A DNA stretch of 44,665 nucleotides from Candidatus Pacearchaeota archaeon (GCA_016866975.1 VGKP01000006.1:1-44665); one strand, 5' to 3'. Shown: positions 1 through 9,676, numbered from the stretch's first letter. Notes: generated from the letters alone by a model not told the origin. Numbers and translations: made by a program.

Positions 1-192
1 GTAAAGAGTATTACTGCAATCCAGCTTTTTGAGGAGCATACAGATATCAAGAAAGAACTCTGGGGCGGAGAATTCTGGAGCGATGGTGGGTATGCAGGAA
101 CAGTAGGAGAAGGAGTTAACGCTGACACTATACTAAGATATATTCAACAACAGGGAAGAAGCGGTAAGCAGTTGAGATTAGATAACTTCTAG
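1..192 (+). CDS. tnpA: IS200/IS605-family transposase TnpA (Y1 HUH), C-terminal part, truncated by window edge
   Basis: Frame 1 reads VKSITAIQLFEEHTDIKKELWGGEFWSDGGYAGTVGEGVNADTILRYIQQQGRSGKQLRLDNF*, matching the conserved LWG..FWS..Y..GTVG......I..YI..Q C-terminus of TnpA. Confidence 0.88.
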   Translation, partial: VKSITAIQLFEEHTDIKKELWGGEFWSDGGYAGTVGEGVNADTILRYIQQQGRSGKQLRLDNF

Positions 193-195
193 ATG

Positions 196-216
196 CCCCA
201 CGGTCTTGCCGTGGGG
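196..216. repeat. Subterminal hairpin of IS200/IS605 right end
   Basis: CCCCACGG-TCTTG-CCGTGGGG perfect 8-bp stem 3 nt after the tnpA stop codon. Confidence 0.7.
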
Positions 217-273
217 AGCTTCACCTATTACCTGATCAAGAATAATCTTTTCTTTTTCCGTCGATAACTCCAG

Positions 274-290
274 CGAAACCTTTATATACC
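274..290 (+). promoter_or_regulatory. Archaeal BRE/TATA promoter, likely for the rRNA operon
   Basis: CGAAACCTTTATATACC: A-rich BRE followed by TTTATATA upstream of 16S. Confidence 0.5.
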
Positions 291-473
291 TCTTTACAAG
301 TACTATTCCTACGTTACAATGTTAACAATCATGAGTGCCTTACAGTCATTGTCTGGGGTTTTCCCAGCTACTCTTGCATGTAAGGTATGAGGTATGCAAG
401 CAAATTATGTTTTGTTTCTATACTAAAAATTAATTTTTTATGCGTCCAGGAATTTATTCCTGGCGTTTTTTCC

Positions 474-2125
474 AAGTACACAGATGTGATGAACAGTCGT
501 CAATAGGAGGATTTTGAGTGTTGTTATTTTCTTGCCGGAGATAACATGAGCATTTGAGAGTTCTTTGAACTACTTTAGTAGTTTTCTTGACTCCTAGAAC
601 TTCTTTTTCTAAAAGAAGTTGTAGTGCTAAATCCAGTTTATCCTGCTGGCGGCTGCGGCTATTTGGTTTGCACTGAGACATGCAAGTCGTTTGTTTCGTA
701 AGAAGTAAAAGGCGAACCGCTCATTAACACGTAGCTAACCTGCCCTCGAGCCGGTAATACCCTCGGGAAACTGAGGCTAAGGACCGATAGATGATATTTT
801 CTGGAATGATTTATCGTCGAAAGTTCGCGCGAGGATGGGGCTGCGGCGGATTAGGTAGTTGGCGGGGTAATAGCCCACCAAGCCGATGATCCGTAAGGGC
901 CTTTAGCGAGGAAGCCCTGAGAGGAAATCTGAGACACTATTTCCAGCCCTACGGGGTGCAGCAGTCGGGAAACTTTTGCAATACACGAAAGTGTGACAAA
1001 GCAAGCCAAAGTGATTTTCTATAATTGAACATCTTTTGCGGGATGTAAAAAGTCCCGCGAATAAGGACTGGGCAAGACTGGTGCCAGCCGCCGCGGTAAT
1101 CCCAGCAGTCCAAGTCGCAGCCACATTTGTTGGGTCTAAAACATCCGTAGCTTGCCTTGCAAGTCTCTTGTGAAATCGGGCCTCTTAAGGGTCCGGCGTG
1201 CAAGAGAGACTGCTTGGCTAGAGACCGGGAGATGTAAGAAGTACGGCTAGGGTAGCGGTAAAATGCGTTGATCCTATCTGGACTAACAACAGCGAAGGCA
1301 TCTTACAAGAACGGTTCTGACAGTGAGGGATGAAGGCTAGGGGCGCAAAGTGGATTAGATACCCATGTAGTCCTAGCAGTAAACACTGCACACTAAACAT
1401 TGGTGCCTCTTCGAGAGGCATCAGTGCTGTAGCGAAGGCGGAGAGTGTGCTACCTGGGAAGTATAGTCGCAAGACCGAAACTTAAAGGAATAGGCGGGGG
1501 GGTACTACAACGAGTGACGCGTACGGTTCAATTAGATTCTACACCGTGAACCTCACCAGGATCGATAGCAGAATGAAGGTCAGTCTGAAGGGCTTACCTG
1601 ACACGCTAAGAGGAGATGCATGGCCGACGTCAGCCTGTGTCGTGAGATGACCAGTTAAATCTGGTAACAGGCGAGACCCGTGTGTTTATTTGCATTTGTA
1701 CAATAAACAGACTGCTCCGGTAACGGAGAGGAAGGTGCGGGCTACGTTAGGTGAGTACGTCCCAAATACCCTGGGCTACACGCGCGCGGCAATGCTGCAT
1801 TCAAATGGATGCAACACCGAAAGGTGAAGCCAATCCCATAAACTGCAGCTTAGTTCAGATCGAGGGTTGCAACTCACCCTCGTGACGCTGGAATTCGTAG
1901 TAATCGGATTTTATCAGAGTCCGGTGAATAAGTCAATGCCCCTTGCACTCACCGCCCGTCAAACCAACCGAGTTTTGCATTGACAAGGATCGCAAGGTTC
2001 GAACCTTTGTAAGACAAGGTAGGTTAAGTCGTCACAAGGTATCCGTAGGGGAACCTGCGGATGGATCACCTCCTAAAAATAAATATTTTTAAACCATAGA
2101 CGAAAGTTTTGATCATCGTGTACTT
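474..2125 (+). other. pre-16S processing stem (arms 474-~493 and ~2109-2125)
   Basis: AAGTACAC (474-481) pairs with GTGTACTT (2118-2125), continuing after a bulge with TGATGAA/TTGATCA-type pairing; flanks the 16S. Confidence 0.6.
630..2075 (+). rRNA. rrs: 16S ribosomal RNA
   Basis: AATCCAGTTTATCCTGCTGG 5' end; GTGCCAGCCGCCGCGGTAA; GGATTAGATACCC; GGATCACCTCCT 3' end. Confidence 0.96.
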
Positions 2126-2228
2126 AATAGTTTCATAACTTGTTTGCTTGCATACTACTCATTGAGACATTGTAATAGGGAAGATTCAGCACGAATCTTT
2201 ATAAACCACCAAGACGAAAAGCCAATAA

Positions 2229-2299
2229 GGGCCCGTAGTCTAGTGGTAAAACGCCCCGTTTGCACCGGGGGGTCGCGAGTTCGATTCTCGCCGGGTCCA
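2229..2299 (+). tRNA. tRNA-Ala (TGC)
   Basis: Cloverleaf with acceptor GGGCCCG/CGGGTCC, anticodon stem CCCCG-TTTGCAC-CGGGG, T arm CGAGTTCGATTCTCG; in the 16S-23S spacer. Confidence 0.94.
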
Positions 2300-2714
2300 C
2301 TTTTCTAAGTGGATTTACCGTCGGAAATCGAATTCTCTTAATTTCATATTCACTCACGTGAACGCGAAGAATAATATTCTTCGTGAGCCGGAAAATTTTT
2401 TCCGTGCAGTCAAAAAAGACTTAAAAATTAACGTCGGGGACGACGGTAAAAAGTCAAGAAACGCAAGTTTCTAGGCCACCGCGGACGGCAACGTCTGCGA
2501 GTGTATATGTAGGCTTGTTGCAAGACAAGCTGAAGGGTAAGCAACATTGTTGCTTATCTGGCAGAGTTATATTCAATGAAGCAAGGAGGAAAGACAACGT
2601 TTCCCACAGATCCAACGAAAGTTGGTATGTGAGAAAAGAAGTATAAGGTTTATACTTTATTTTATACAGGTAATTGATTTACTAATGCTGTTAGATGGAT
2701 AGCTTGGTTTGAAT

Positions 2715-2746
<32 letters not shown>

Positions 2747-4556
2747 CTGGGGGAGCTGCATGCGAGCTTTGAACCCGGGATCTCCGAATGCGAAAACGTA
2801 TCCGCAAGGATCTGCCCCTTTAATAAGGGCAAGCATACGCCGGGAATTGAAACATCTTAGTACCGGTAGGAAAAGAAAACAACAGTGATACCCTTAGTAG
2901 CAGCGAGCGAAAAGGGAAAAGGGCAAACCGAATCTCCTTATGAAAGTGAGGCAGAGATGTGGTGAAGGTTAGTGGCTTCACTTTTGAGCCGAAGTGTTCT
3001 GGAATGAACTACTGCAGAGGGTGAGAGTCCCGTAGGCGCAAAAAGTATGCCGCTCTTCAATAGAGTAGGGCTTCCTAGATTGGGAGTCCGAATACGGCGG
3101 GATTAACCGCCAACCCTAAACATACATTCAAGTCCGATAGCGAACTTAGTACCGCGAGGGAAAGCTGAAAAGCACTCTTAAACGAGGGTTAAAAGACTTG
3201 AAATCTAACAGTAACATGATGGTTACGGCATTACGGTGTTGTAACGTGCGTGTTGAAAAATGAACCAAGGAGTTGCTCTTTGTGGCAAGGTTAAGCGAAA
3301 GCGAGCCGAAGCGAAAGCGAGTCTGAAAAGGCGTCAGTCACAGGGAGCAGACACGAAGCCAGATGATCTACTTTTGAGCAGGACGAAGTTCTTCGAAAGG
3401 AGAATGGAGGTCCGAACTAGTGCTACATGCATGTGCTTGGATGATTTGAGAGTAGGGGTGAAAAGCCTATCTAATCTGGCGATGGCTTGTTCCTGTCGAA
3501 TTATGCCTCAGTATAGCTTTGATGTGCTTGTGAGCGAGGTAAAGCACGGATTGAGTCTGCAGAGCCTATTGGCTACGGGACTTCTTTCCAACTCTGAACA
3601 TGCTCACCGCATACATCAGGAGTGGGGGCCGGTGCGTAAGGTACCGTTCCGAGACCCGAACAAGGGAGACTGGAGTTAAGGTCCCAAAATTGATGCTCAG
3701 TGTAACAAAGATTGTCTTGAACCTAAGACACTACGGATGTAGGCTCAGAAGCAGCCACCATTTAAAGAAAGCGTAACAGCTCACGTATTGAGGTTCGAGG
3801 CGTCGAAGATGGACGGGGCTAAGCATCATACCGATACTCCAGAGGTACTCGTAAGAGTATTCTGGTAGGCAGGCGTCCTTTCTGCGCAGAAGTCCTTCCG
3901 AGAGGAAAGATGGAGCGGAAAGCAATGAAAATCTTGGTGGAAGTAAGATCGAATTATCCTGAGAACGGATAGCGTCGTAAGAGCAAGGTTTCCTTGGCAA
4001 TAGCGTTTAACCAAGGGTTAGTCAGCACCTAAGTCCTCTCTTAACTGCGGAGGGCGATGGACATCCGGTTAATATTCCGGAACTTTACTTATTCGTTTAG
4101 TGCCCGATATGCTTCGGGATATGCAGCATTTCGAGAGAAATGCGGCGTGCGAATGCGAGGGAGTGTAATGCTAAGAGCTCGCAGAATCGCGTCGTGAGAA
4201 CTGCAGATTCCTAGGGTCCATGAAAAGATTGTGCATAGAATGAGTAAAGCTGTACCGAGAACTGACACTGGTGCTCTAGCTGAGAAGGCTAAGACGTGAA
4301 AGGTATAACCTGGTTAAGGGAATTCGGCATATTGGCCCTGTTTCTTCGGTAGAAGGGGTGTCTATATCTGTCTTTGATATGTAGAAGGCAGAAGTAGATT
4401 GCAATAACACGGACCGCCCGACTGTTTATCAAAAACGTAGCCGATTGCAAATCCGAAAGGACTAGTATAATCGGTGAGACCTGCCCAGTGGTGGTGTTTC
4501 AAATCCTTTTTCAAGAGGGCTAAGACCCATCAAACGGCGGGCCTAACTATGAGGCT

Positions 4557-5098
4557 CAGAGTTATTGGTTGTAATTCCAATTAACTTTGTAATTAATGAT
4601 AAACAATAATTTCGTTGAACGAAATTAATAAATAAGGGCCTCTTTAAATTTGGCTATTTGCTGGAACATTCCATAACTTATTAGTAGGAAGTTATTTTCG
4701 CGAGAAGATAATTAATCACTGAAAATCTAATGAGTGGAACAATCAGCAGGAAAGGCGAGAATTTAAATATAAAAGAATAATAAGATAAATATGAATTTCA
4801 AACCAAGAATATGGAAGACATTAATGTCTATTGTTGCAAGTATATTGGTTAATTATCTATTAAATAGCACTAGAAATATTTGTATTATGGTCGAAGGATT
4901 AAAATGTAAATCCGTATTCGACCACATGCTTGAAACTAGTTCAATTTTAATTAATATTGTAGTATTATTTTTAATTTATATTATTTGGAGTTTAATCCAA
5001 AAGAAACAATAAATTTCTCGAATCCTCAGAGACTATACGCCAAAAACTTTTATAAAAATAAAAGTTATGATATAGTCCAACAAAATAATGATTTTGAG
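4557..5098 (+). other. Group I intron at 23S position ~1931 (E. coli numbering)
   Basis: Splits TAACTATGAGGCT^CTTAAGGTAGCG. 5' exon GAGGCT pairs with IGS GGCCTC (U.G at splice site); P10 TAAG:CTTA. Core elements: Q AATCAGCAGGAAAG (4741), R CCTCAGAGACTATACG (~5024), S TGATATAGTCC (~5068). Terminal G at 5098. Confidence 0.93.
4791..5012 (+). CDS. Small membrane protein encoded inside the group I intron (P6 loop), not a LAGLIDADG endonuclease
   Basis: 73 aa MNFKPRIWKTLMSIVASILVNYLL...SSILINIVVLFLIYIIWSLIQKKQ; two predicted TM segments; lies between Q and R; a homologous decayed reading frame occurs at ~6870-7190. Confidence 0.72.
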   Translation: MNFKPRIWKTLMSIVASILVNYLLNSTRNICIMVEGLKCKSVFDHMLETSSILINIVVLFLIYIIWSLIQKKQ

Positions 5099-5728
5099 CT
5101 TAAGGTAGCGTAATGCCTTGTCATCTGAATGGTGACGTGCATGAATGGTTCAACGAGGTGGTCACTGTCCCTAACCAGATCCTTCTGAACTCACTGACCG
5201 GCGAAAATGCCGGTGTCGCCTAGTGGGAAGCGGAGACCTTGTAGACCTTTACTGCAACTTGTTGTTGTAGCTTTCAGAGACATGCATAGCGTAAGTAGGA
5301 GCTTCGGCGTCAATGTAACACTACTCATGCCTTTGAAAGTTGCTCACCCGGGAGGGGACACCAACAGGCGGGCAGTTTGGCTGGGGCGGCACCCTCCTGA
5401 AAAGATATCAGGCGGGCCTAATGGTAAACTCATCCAGGTTGGAAATCTGGAGAGGAGTGCGAGGGCAAAAGTTTACTTGACTGTATTTTGCACAGCAAGA
5501 AATGCAGAGATGAAAGTCGGGCCTAGCGACCCCACGTAGCTTTTTAATAGGGCTCGTGTGTGACAGAAAAGGTACCTCAAGGATAACAGGCTTGTCGCGC
5601 CCGATAGTCCATATTGACGGCGCGGTTTGGTACATCGCTGTCGGCTCTTCCTATCCTGGTTGTGCATAAGCAACCAAGGGTGTCGGAGTTCACGCATTAA
5701 AAGGGATCGTTAGCTGGGTTAAGAACGT

Positions 5729-6225
5729 AGACATAAACTAACGAATACCTGTACTAAAACTTCAACTTTGTTGAAGTTGCCACGGAACGAAGTTCTGTGA
5801 GCATCGCAACTATCAAAATAACGCGGCGTTGTATGCGAGTGATCGCATAAAAAATATAATCAGCTCATATCGGAGAACCCTGTCTAGAGACTGGGAACCC
5901 CGAGGGAAGGTCACGATATAAATCGTGTACCCCTGTAGAGACTTCGATGAGGAACCGTCAATTCCAATGAAAATCGAGAATCACTCAAGAAAGCAGATGA
6001 CTTTCGAGATCTCAGATCTTATGAAGTGATTAAGACGCTGATCCCTACACTAGTGGTTTTTGAAACCCTCAAGATTCTTTGAATCTTGACATACTAGAAA
6101 ACTTTTTTCTAAAAAGTGTTGTAGGTGAAGGTATAGTCCATACAATGAAAATAAATAATCATTGACTAATCTCAAGAATCATAGATTCTTGATGGTTATC
6201 AAGAACAACATGTTCTTGAAATATA
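5729..6225 (+). other. Group I intron in the 23S peptidyl-transferase region (~position 2500, E. coli numbering), no ORF
   Basis: Splits GGGTTAAGAACGT^CGCGAGACAG. IGS GCGTT pairs with exon AACGT, preceded by CGCG able to pair with 3' exon CGCG (P10). P-like ATATCGGAGAACCC, Q-like AACCCCGAGGGAAGG, R-like GTAGAGACTTCGATG, S AAGGTATAGTCC. 3' boundary uncertain by 2 nt. Confidence 0.85.
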
Positions 6226-6563
6226 CGCGAGACAGTTTGTATGATATCTACTAGGCGTGCAGGTGTCTGAGTGGAACGAGTATCTAGTACGAGAGGAACG
6301 GTACTCGGGTGCCTCTGGTGTAGCGGTTGTTACGAGCAGGCCGCGCAGCTACGCACCGAGGGATAAGTACTGAAAGCATCTAAGTACGAAGCCCACCGCA
6401 AGACGAGACACAAGAGGCCGTCAAAGAAGATGACGTTGATAGAGATGATGTGTAAGGCCCAAGAACCCGAGGGTTTTAGCATGCATCTACTAATAGCCTC
6501 AATAATTAATTACCACAATGTTGTTCTTTCCTCCTTGCTTCAAAGATATTTTTTTCTTGATTA

Positions 6564-6800
6564 ATGAGAAACATTCTTAAATCCTCTTTCCTCCAAAATA
6601 TAATGGAAACAAAAGAGACAGCTTCTCAAGAAAAAAAGAATGTTTTAGAGAATGGAACATACTCTGTCTATGGTCCGGATTCAGGAGAAATCCAGTTTGA
6701 TACACTTGAATTGCACGCAGGAAACGGCGCGAAGCGCATCTGGAAAGTAAAATCCATGACTGCAAAAGAAATCATTCTTGAGATAAAAAAATTCGGGTAA
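6564..6800 (+). CDS. Hypothetical small protein
   Basis: 78-aa ORF; second Met (METKETASQ...) may be the real start; no family recognised. Confidence 0.5.
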   Translation: MRNILKSSFLQNIMETKETASQEKKNVLENGTYSVYGPDSGEIQFDTLELHAGNGAKRIWKVKSMTAKEIILEIKKFG

Positions 6801-7220
6801 TCTGAATGTTGGTGCAGTAATCAGCAGGAAAGGTGAGAATTTATATACTATAAATTGTAAGAGAGATTATATACTTTAGACCAACACTCTGGAAAACACT
6901 TATTTCCGTAGTTTTAGGGCTGATTATTGGACTTTTTATCGAGAGTTCAATAGTTGGTTATTATTATGGTGCTGAACTAGATTTCTCATATAACTTAAAA
7001 CATTGGATTATAAGATTAATTCCAATATTTTTATGTCAAGGAACTTGACTAAAACTCCAGCTTTTAAGCTGGAGTTGTTCCTTGAGCATCCAAAAAACGA
7101 GCGCCTGCAACAAACTGCGGCTTTTAAGCCGCAGTGGCGCATCGTTTTTTTGATTTTATTTTATTTGGAGTTTAATCCAAAGGAAAGATAAAAATTAATT
7201 CTTGAATCCCAAAAGTCTTC
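6800..7220 (+). pseudogene. Decayed group I intron fragment with homologue of the intron-encoded membrane protein, interrupted by a structured mobile element
   Basis: GTAATCAGCAGGAAAGGTGAGAATTTATATA matches intron 1 Q region. Frame reads IYFRPTLWKTLISVVLGLIIGLFIES...RLIPIFLC // FYFIWSLIQRKDKN*, homologous to the intron ORF; ATG is now ATA; R region lost. Confidence 0.82.
7038..7152 (+). mobile_element. Structured MITE-like element, copy 1
   Basis: GGAAC..AACTCCAGCTTTTAAGCTGGAGTT..GTTCC then AAAAAACGAGCGCC-[CTGCGGCTTTTAAGCCGCAG]-TGGCGCATCGTTTTTT; same architecture as 34052-34163; preceded by TTTTATGTC in both copies. Confidence 0.8.
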
Positions 7221-7277
7221 TAGAAATTACTTCTTAATAACACAATACTTTAAATACAATTTTTTTGTGAAAAATAA

Positions 7278-7697
7278 ATGTTTACTGCAATAAAAAGGCA
7301 AGTTACAGCAGCTTATGAGTTTGCCTACGCGGCAATCTTGAAAAAAATTCATCGCCCTTCTCTGGTAAAAGAATGGCGGCAAAGAAAGATCAACGACAGA
7401 TTATACATTCAAAGGCAGACAAGGTTATTAAATGAGGAATGCGATGGAATACAAGACAGGCTGGATGAAAATCCATTTAGGCTGAAACAAATAGAGGGAT
7501 TCGCAGACGCATCTAATGATGAAGGTAATTCTGCCTGCGAAAGAACAAAAAGGCTTGAGGCATACTCCATTGCTCACGCACACATATTAGAGAATCTCAA
7601 TGGCTACAAAATAACTTCTCAAGATTTGCTAAGAGATTATTTTTCAGCCAGAAAAAAATTGGAAGAATCTTTACAACAACTCGGCCAGGAAGAATAA
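7278..7697 (+). CDS. Hypothetical protein
   Basis: 139-aa ORF, charged/helical; no family recognised. Confidence 0.6.
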   Translation: MFTAIKRQVTAAYEFAYAAILKKIHRPSLVKEWRQRKINDRLYIQRQTRLLNEECDGIQDRLDENPFRLKQIEGFADASNDEGNSACERTKRLEAYSIAHAHILENLNGYKITSQDLLRDYFSARKKLEESLQQLGQEE

Positions 7698-7952
7698 CTA
7701 AGCAGGCTCATCAGATACGATATTCTCAATTGATAATATCGCACTATCATCTGATTCATCTATCCCGGAGGCAGTTATCAGGTCATTATCTAAAGAGTCA
7801 GAATCCTTTGCTCCGCCAGTGTTAGGTGTTGGCTTGACTGGTCCAGGCTTATTATCATCACTTGTCTTTTGAGGTGCAGACATTTTCCATATACCTATGA
7901 TCAAAAGCAATAAAACCACAACAACTATTCCAACTTTAATTCCTTTGTTCAT
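7698..7952 (-). CDS. Hypothetical single-pass membrane protein with acidic, low-complexity exterior
   Basis: 84 aa, N-terminal TM VGIVVVVLLLLIIGIW. Confidence 0.6.
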   Translation of the reverse strand: MNKGIKVGIVVVVLLLLIIGIWKMSAPQKTSDDNKPGPVKPTPNTGGAKDSDSLDNDLITASGIDESDDSAILSIENIVSDEPA

Positions 7953-8901
7953 TTAGTCTTTCCTCCTTCAGATTCTTACCTCGAGAAACGTCAACAGATT
8001 GGGTTTTTTTCACCTTAATTTTTTTAAGGTCGTCATATGCTCCCCGGATGTTGCCTCTTATCATCTTTCCATCTTCAGCATACTGGGCGGTTCCTGTATC
8101 TACTATCAAGCCTTTCATTGAGTTAATCATATTTTGAACTTTCATAACTTGTTCATCTGAAATATTAATCTCTTTAGACTTAATATGTGCAAGTGTTGCG
8201 CTTAGTCTCTCAATCTCAAACTTCGCAGCAAAATGGAAATTAACACCGTTCTTGCAACCATTAAATAAGCAATATTTTTTAATCGTCGAGTGTAATTCAT
8301 CAGAGCTGTTGGCTTTAGCAATAGCATCTTTCAAAGGTACTATCACTTGTGCATTTGCGTCAGAGATAACTTTTCTCATCCCGCTAGCATTCAATCCTTT
8401 AGCTTCAAATTTATCTGTAAGGGCAGTATGTTGTTCAAGTATTTTTGTGTAAGCTTCAACTCTTTTCTCTCCAAGATTCTTCATACCATTTTGCTGGCAA
8501 GTTTTGAATATATCATGCACTTTCTTGTACTCATCCTTCAGCGCTTGTTTTTGCTCCTTTTTCAGGCCGCCATGTTTGAGGCTCCTATGGCTGTCGACAC
8601 CAATCCTTGCAGATTTTAAATCTGTATCTACATTATTCTTTACAAATTCTCTTATCTTTGAAGCATTACCTGTTGTAGCCTGTTCAATTAGCATATTTTT
8701 ATCTTTGGTCAGATTACTTATCAGAAGGGAAAAATTTGTATTATTTATATTTCTCTCGTAAGCACCAAGCACAGCAATGGTGAAATCTATTTTACAAGTT
8801 ATAGGATCGACATTTTCTAGTGCAGCAGACATAGATACTGCCAGCACCATCGCAATTACCCCTGCTACGATAACTTTATAGAACATTAAATTATCGCACA
8901 A
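7936..8901 (-). CDS. Hypothetical secreted/membrane-anchored protein
   Basis: 321-aa ORF with N-terminal hydrophobic segment; overlaps the downstream 84-aa ORF by 17 nt. Confidence 0.7.
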   Translation of the reverse strand: MCDNLMFYKVIVAGVIAMVLAVSMSAALENVDPITCKIDFTIAVLGAYERNINNTNFSLLISNLTKDKNMLIEQATTGNASKIREFVKNNVDTDLKSARIGVDSHRSLKHGGLKKEQKQALKDEYKKVHDIFKTCQQNGMKNLGEKRVEAYTKILEQHTALTDKFEAKGLNASGMRKVISDANAQVIVPLKDAIAKANSSDELHSTIKKYCLFNGCKNGVNFHFAAKFEIERLSATLAHIKSKEINISDEQVMKVQNMINSMKGLIVDTGTAQYAEDGKMIRGNIRGAYDDLKKIKVKKTQSVDVSRGKNLKEERLNEQRN

Positions 8902-8978
8902 TCTATTTATTTAAATCTTCCGGAAAAGGTTTAAATTGTAAAAGCAAAGCCTTAAAAATGCTTAATTCTCGTTATTTC

Positions 8979-9380
8979 TGTGAGTCAGGGAGCTGACTTC
9001 GGAGTCGGTCATTCAATTGACAAGAGTGCTTATACATTCTGATTCTGAGGAAGGTCCGGACATCCGTTTTCCTTACAGAAAACGATAATGCGATGTGCTG
9101 AAAAGCATATAGTTGTGAAGCTAAGCTCTCCTGCAATCATGTAAATGTTGCGGGCACAGAGGACTTTAGTCTTCTGTGGCTACAGAAACGCCACCGCTCT
9201 CTTTGAGCAATGCACCATGCGGGAAGCTAAGACGAGAGAGACAGGATGAAACGAGCACCTTCGCAGATGCAAGTGCCCAAGCCGCACGCAAAGACAGATG
9301 TCAGCACGCACTGTATGTAGCCTAAGGGAAAACCGTAGGTTGTCGTAGTTCGACAGAATCTGGCCTACTCTGACTCACAC
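8979..9380 (+). ncRNA. rnpB: RNase P RNA
   Basis: P1 GTGAGTCAG/CTGACTCAC closes 8980-9378; GAGGAAGGTCCGGACATCC near 5' end; ACAGAAACG in the middle; terminal GACAGAATCTGGCCTAC (P4 3' strand). Confidence 0.92.
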
Positions 9381-9427
9381 TTTTCTATAACAATAATCTT
9401 TATATTGTTTGGAAAATTAAAATAATT

Positions 9428-9676
9428 ATGAAAGAAAAATATAAAATCTCAGATCTCAAAAGGGAAATGAGAGGAGTGCGTATAGGCAGATATTCTTTTG
9501 TTGGAGCATTAAGAACCTCTCTTGGCGATGAAGGGGCTATGCTTTGGTTTTACCATACAAAAATCCGACCACTTGGAAATATGACTCCTCATAACTATGT
9601 TGATAGACGGGGGCAGAGTGGAAAGGAATGCCTAGCAGGAGTAGTTTATGCCTTGGTCACAGGTCAGCCAGATTAG
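9428..9676 (+). CDS. Hypothetical small protein
   Basis: 82-aa ORF between rnpB and tRNA-Phe; no family recognised. Confidence 0.5.
   Translation: MKEKYKISDLKREMRGVRIGRYSFVGALRTSLGDEGAMLWFYHTKIRPLGNMTPHNYVDRRGQSGKECLAGVVYALVTGQPD

Noticed and set aside
446-470. Hairpin CCAGGAAT-TT-ATTCCTGG followed by T-rich run as a terminator
   Set aside because: Lies between the likely rRNA promoter and 16S, so more likely leader structure; terminator function unsupported.
903-1472. Minus-strand ORFs of 73-84 aa
   Set aside because: They lie inside 16S rRNA; translated rRNA gives spurious ORFs.
3260-3679. 139-aa plus-strand ORF
   Set aside because: Lies within a 23S rRNA exon; conserved rRNA sequence, not a protein gene.
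5207-5697. ORFs of 110, 75 and 74 aa
   Set aside because: Located in 23S exons; spurious.
5753-5815. Possible third copy of the structured element inside intron 2 (CTAAAACTTCAACTTTGTTGAAGTTGCC...GTGAGCATCGC)
   Set aside because: The first hairpin and GAGCATC look similar, but the AACGAGCGCC/GGCGCATCGTT module is missing; too weak to call.
7003-7191. 62-aa ORF
   Set aside because: Runs through the structured mobile element and is out of frame with the decayed membrane-protein ORF.
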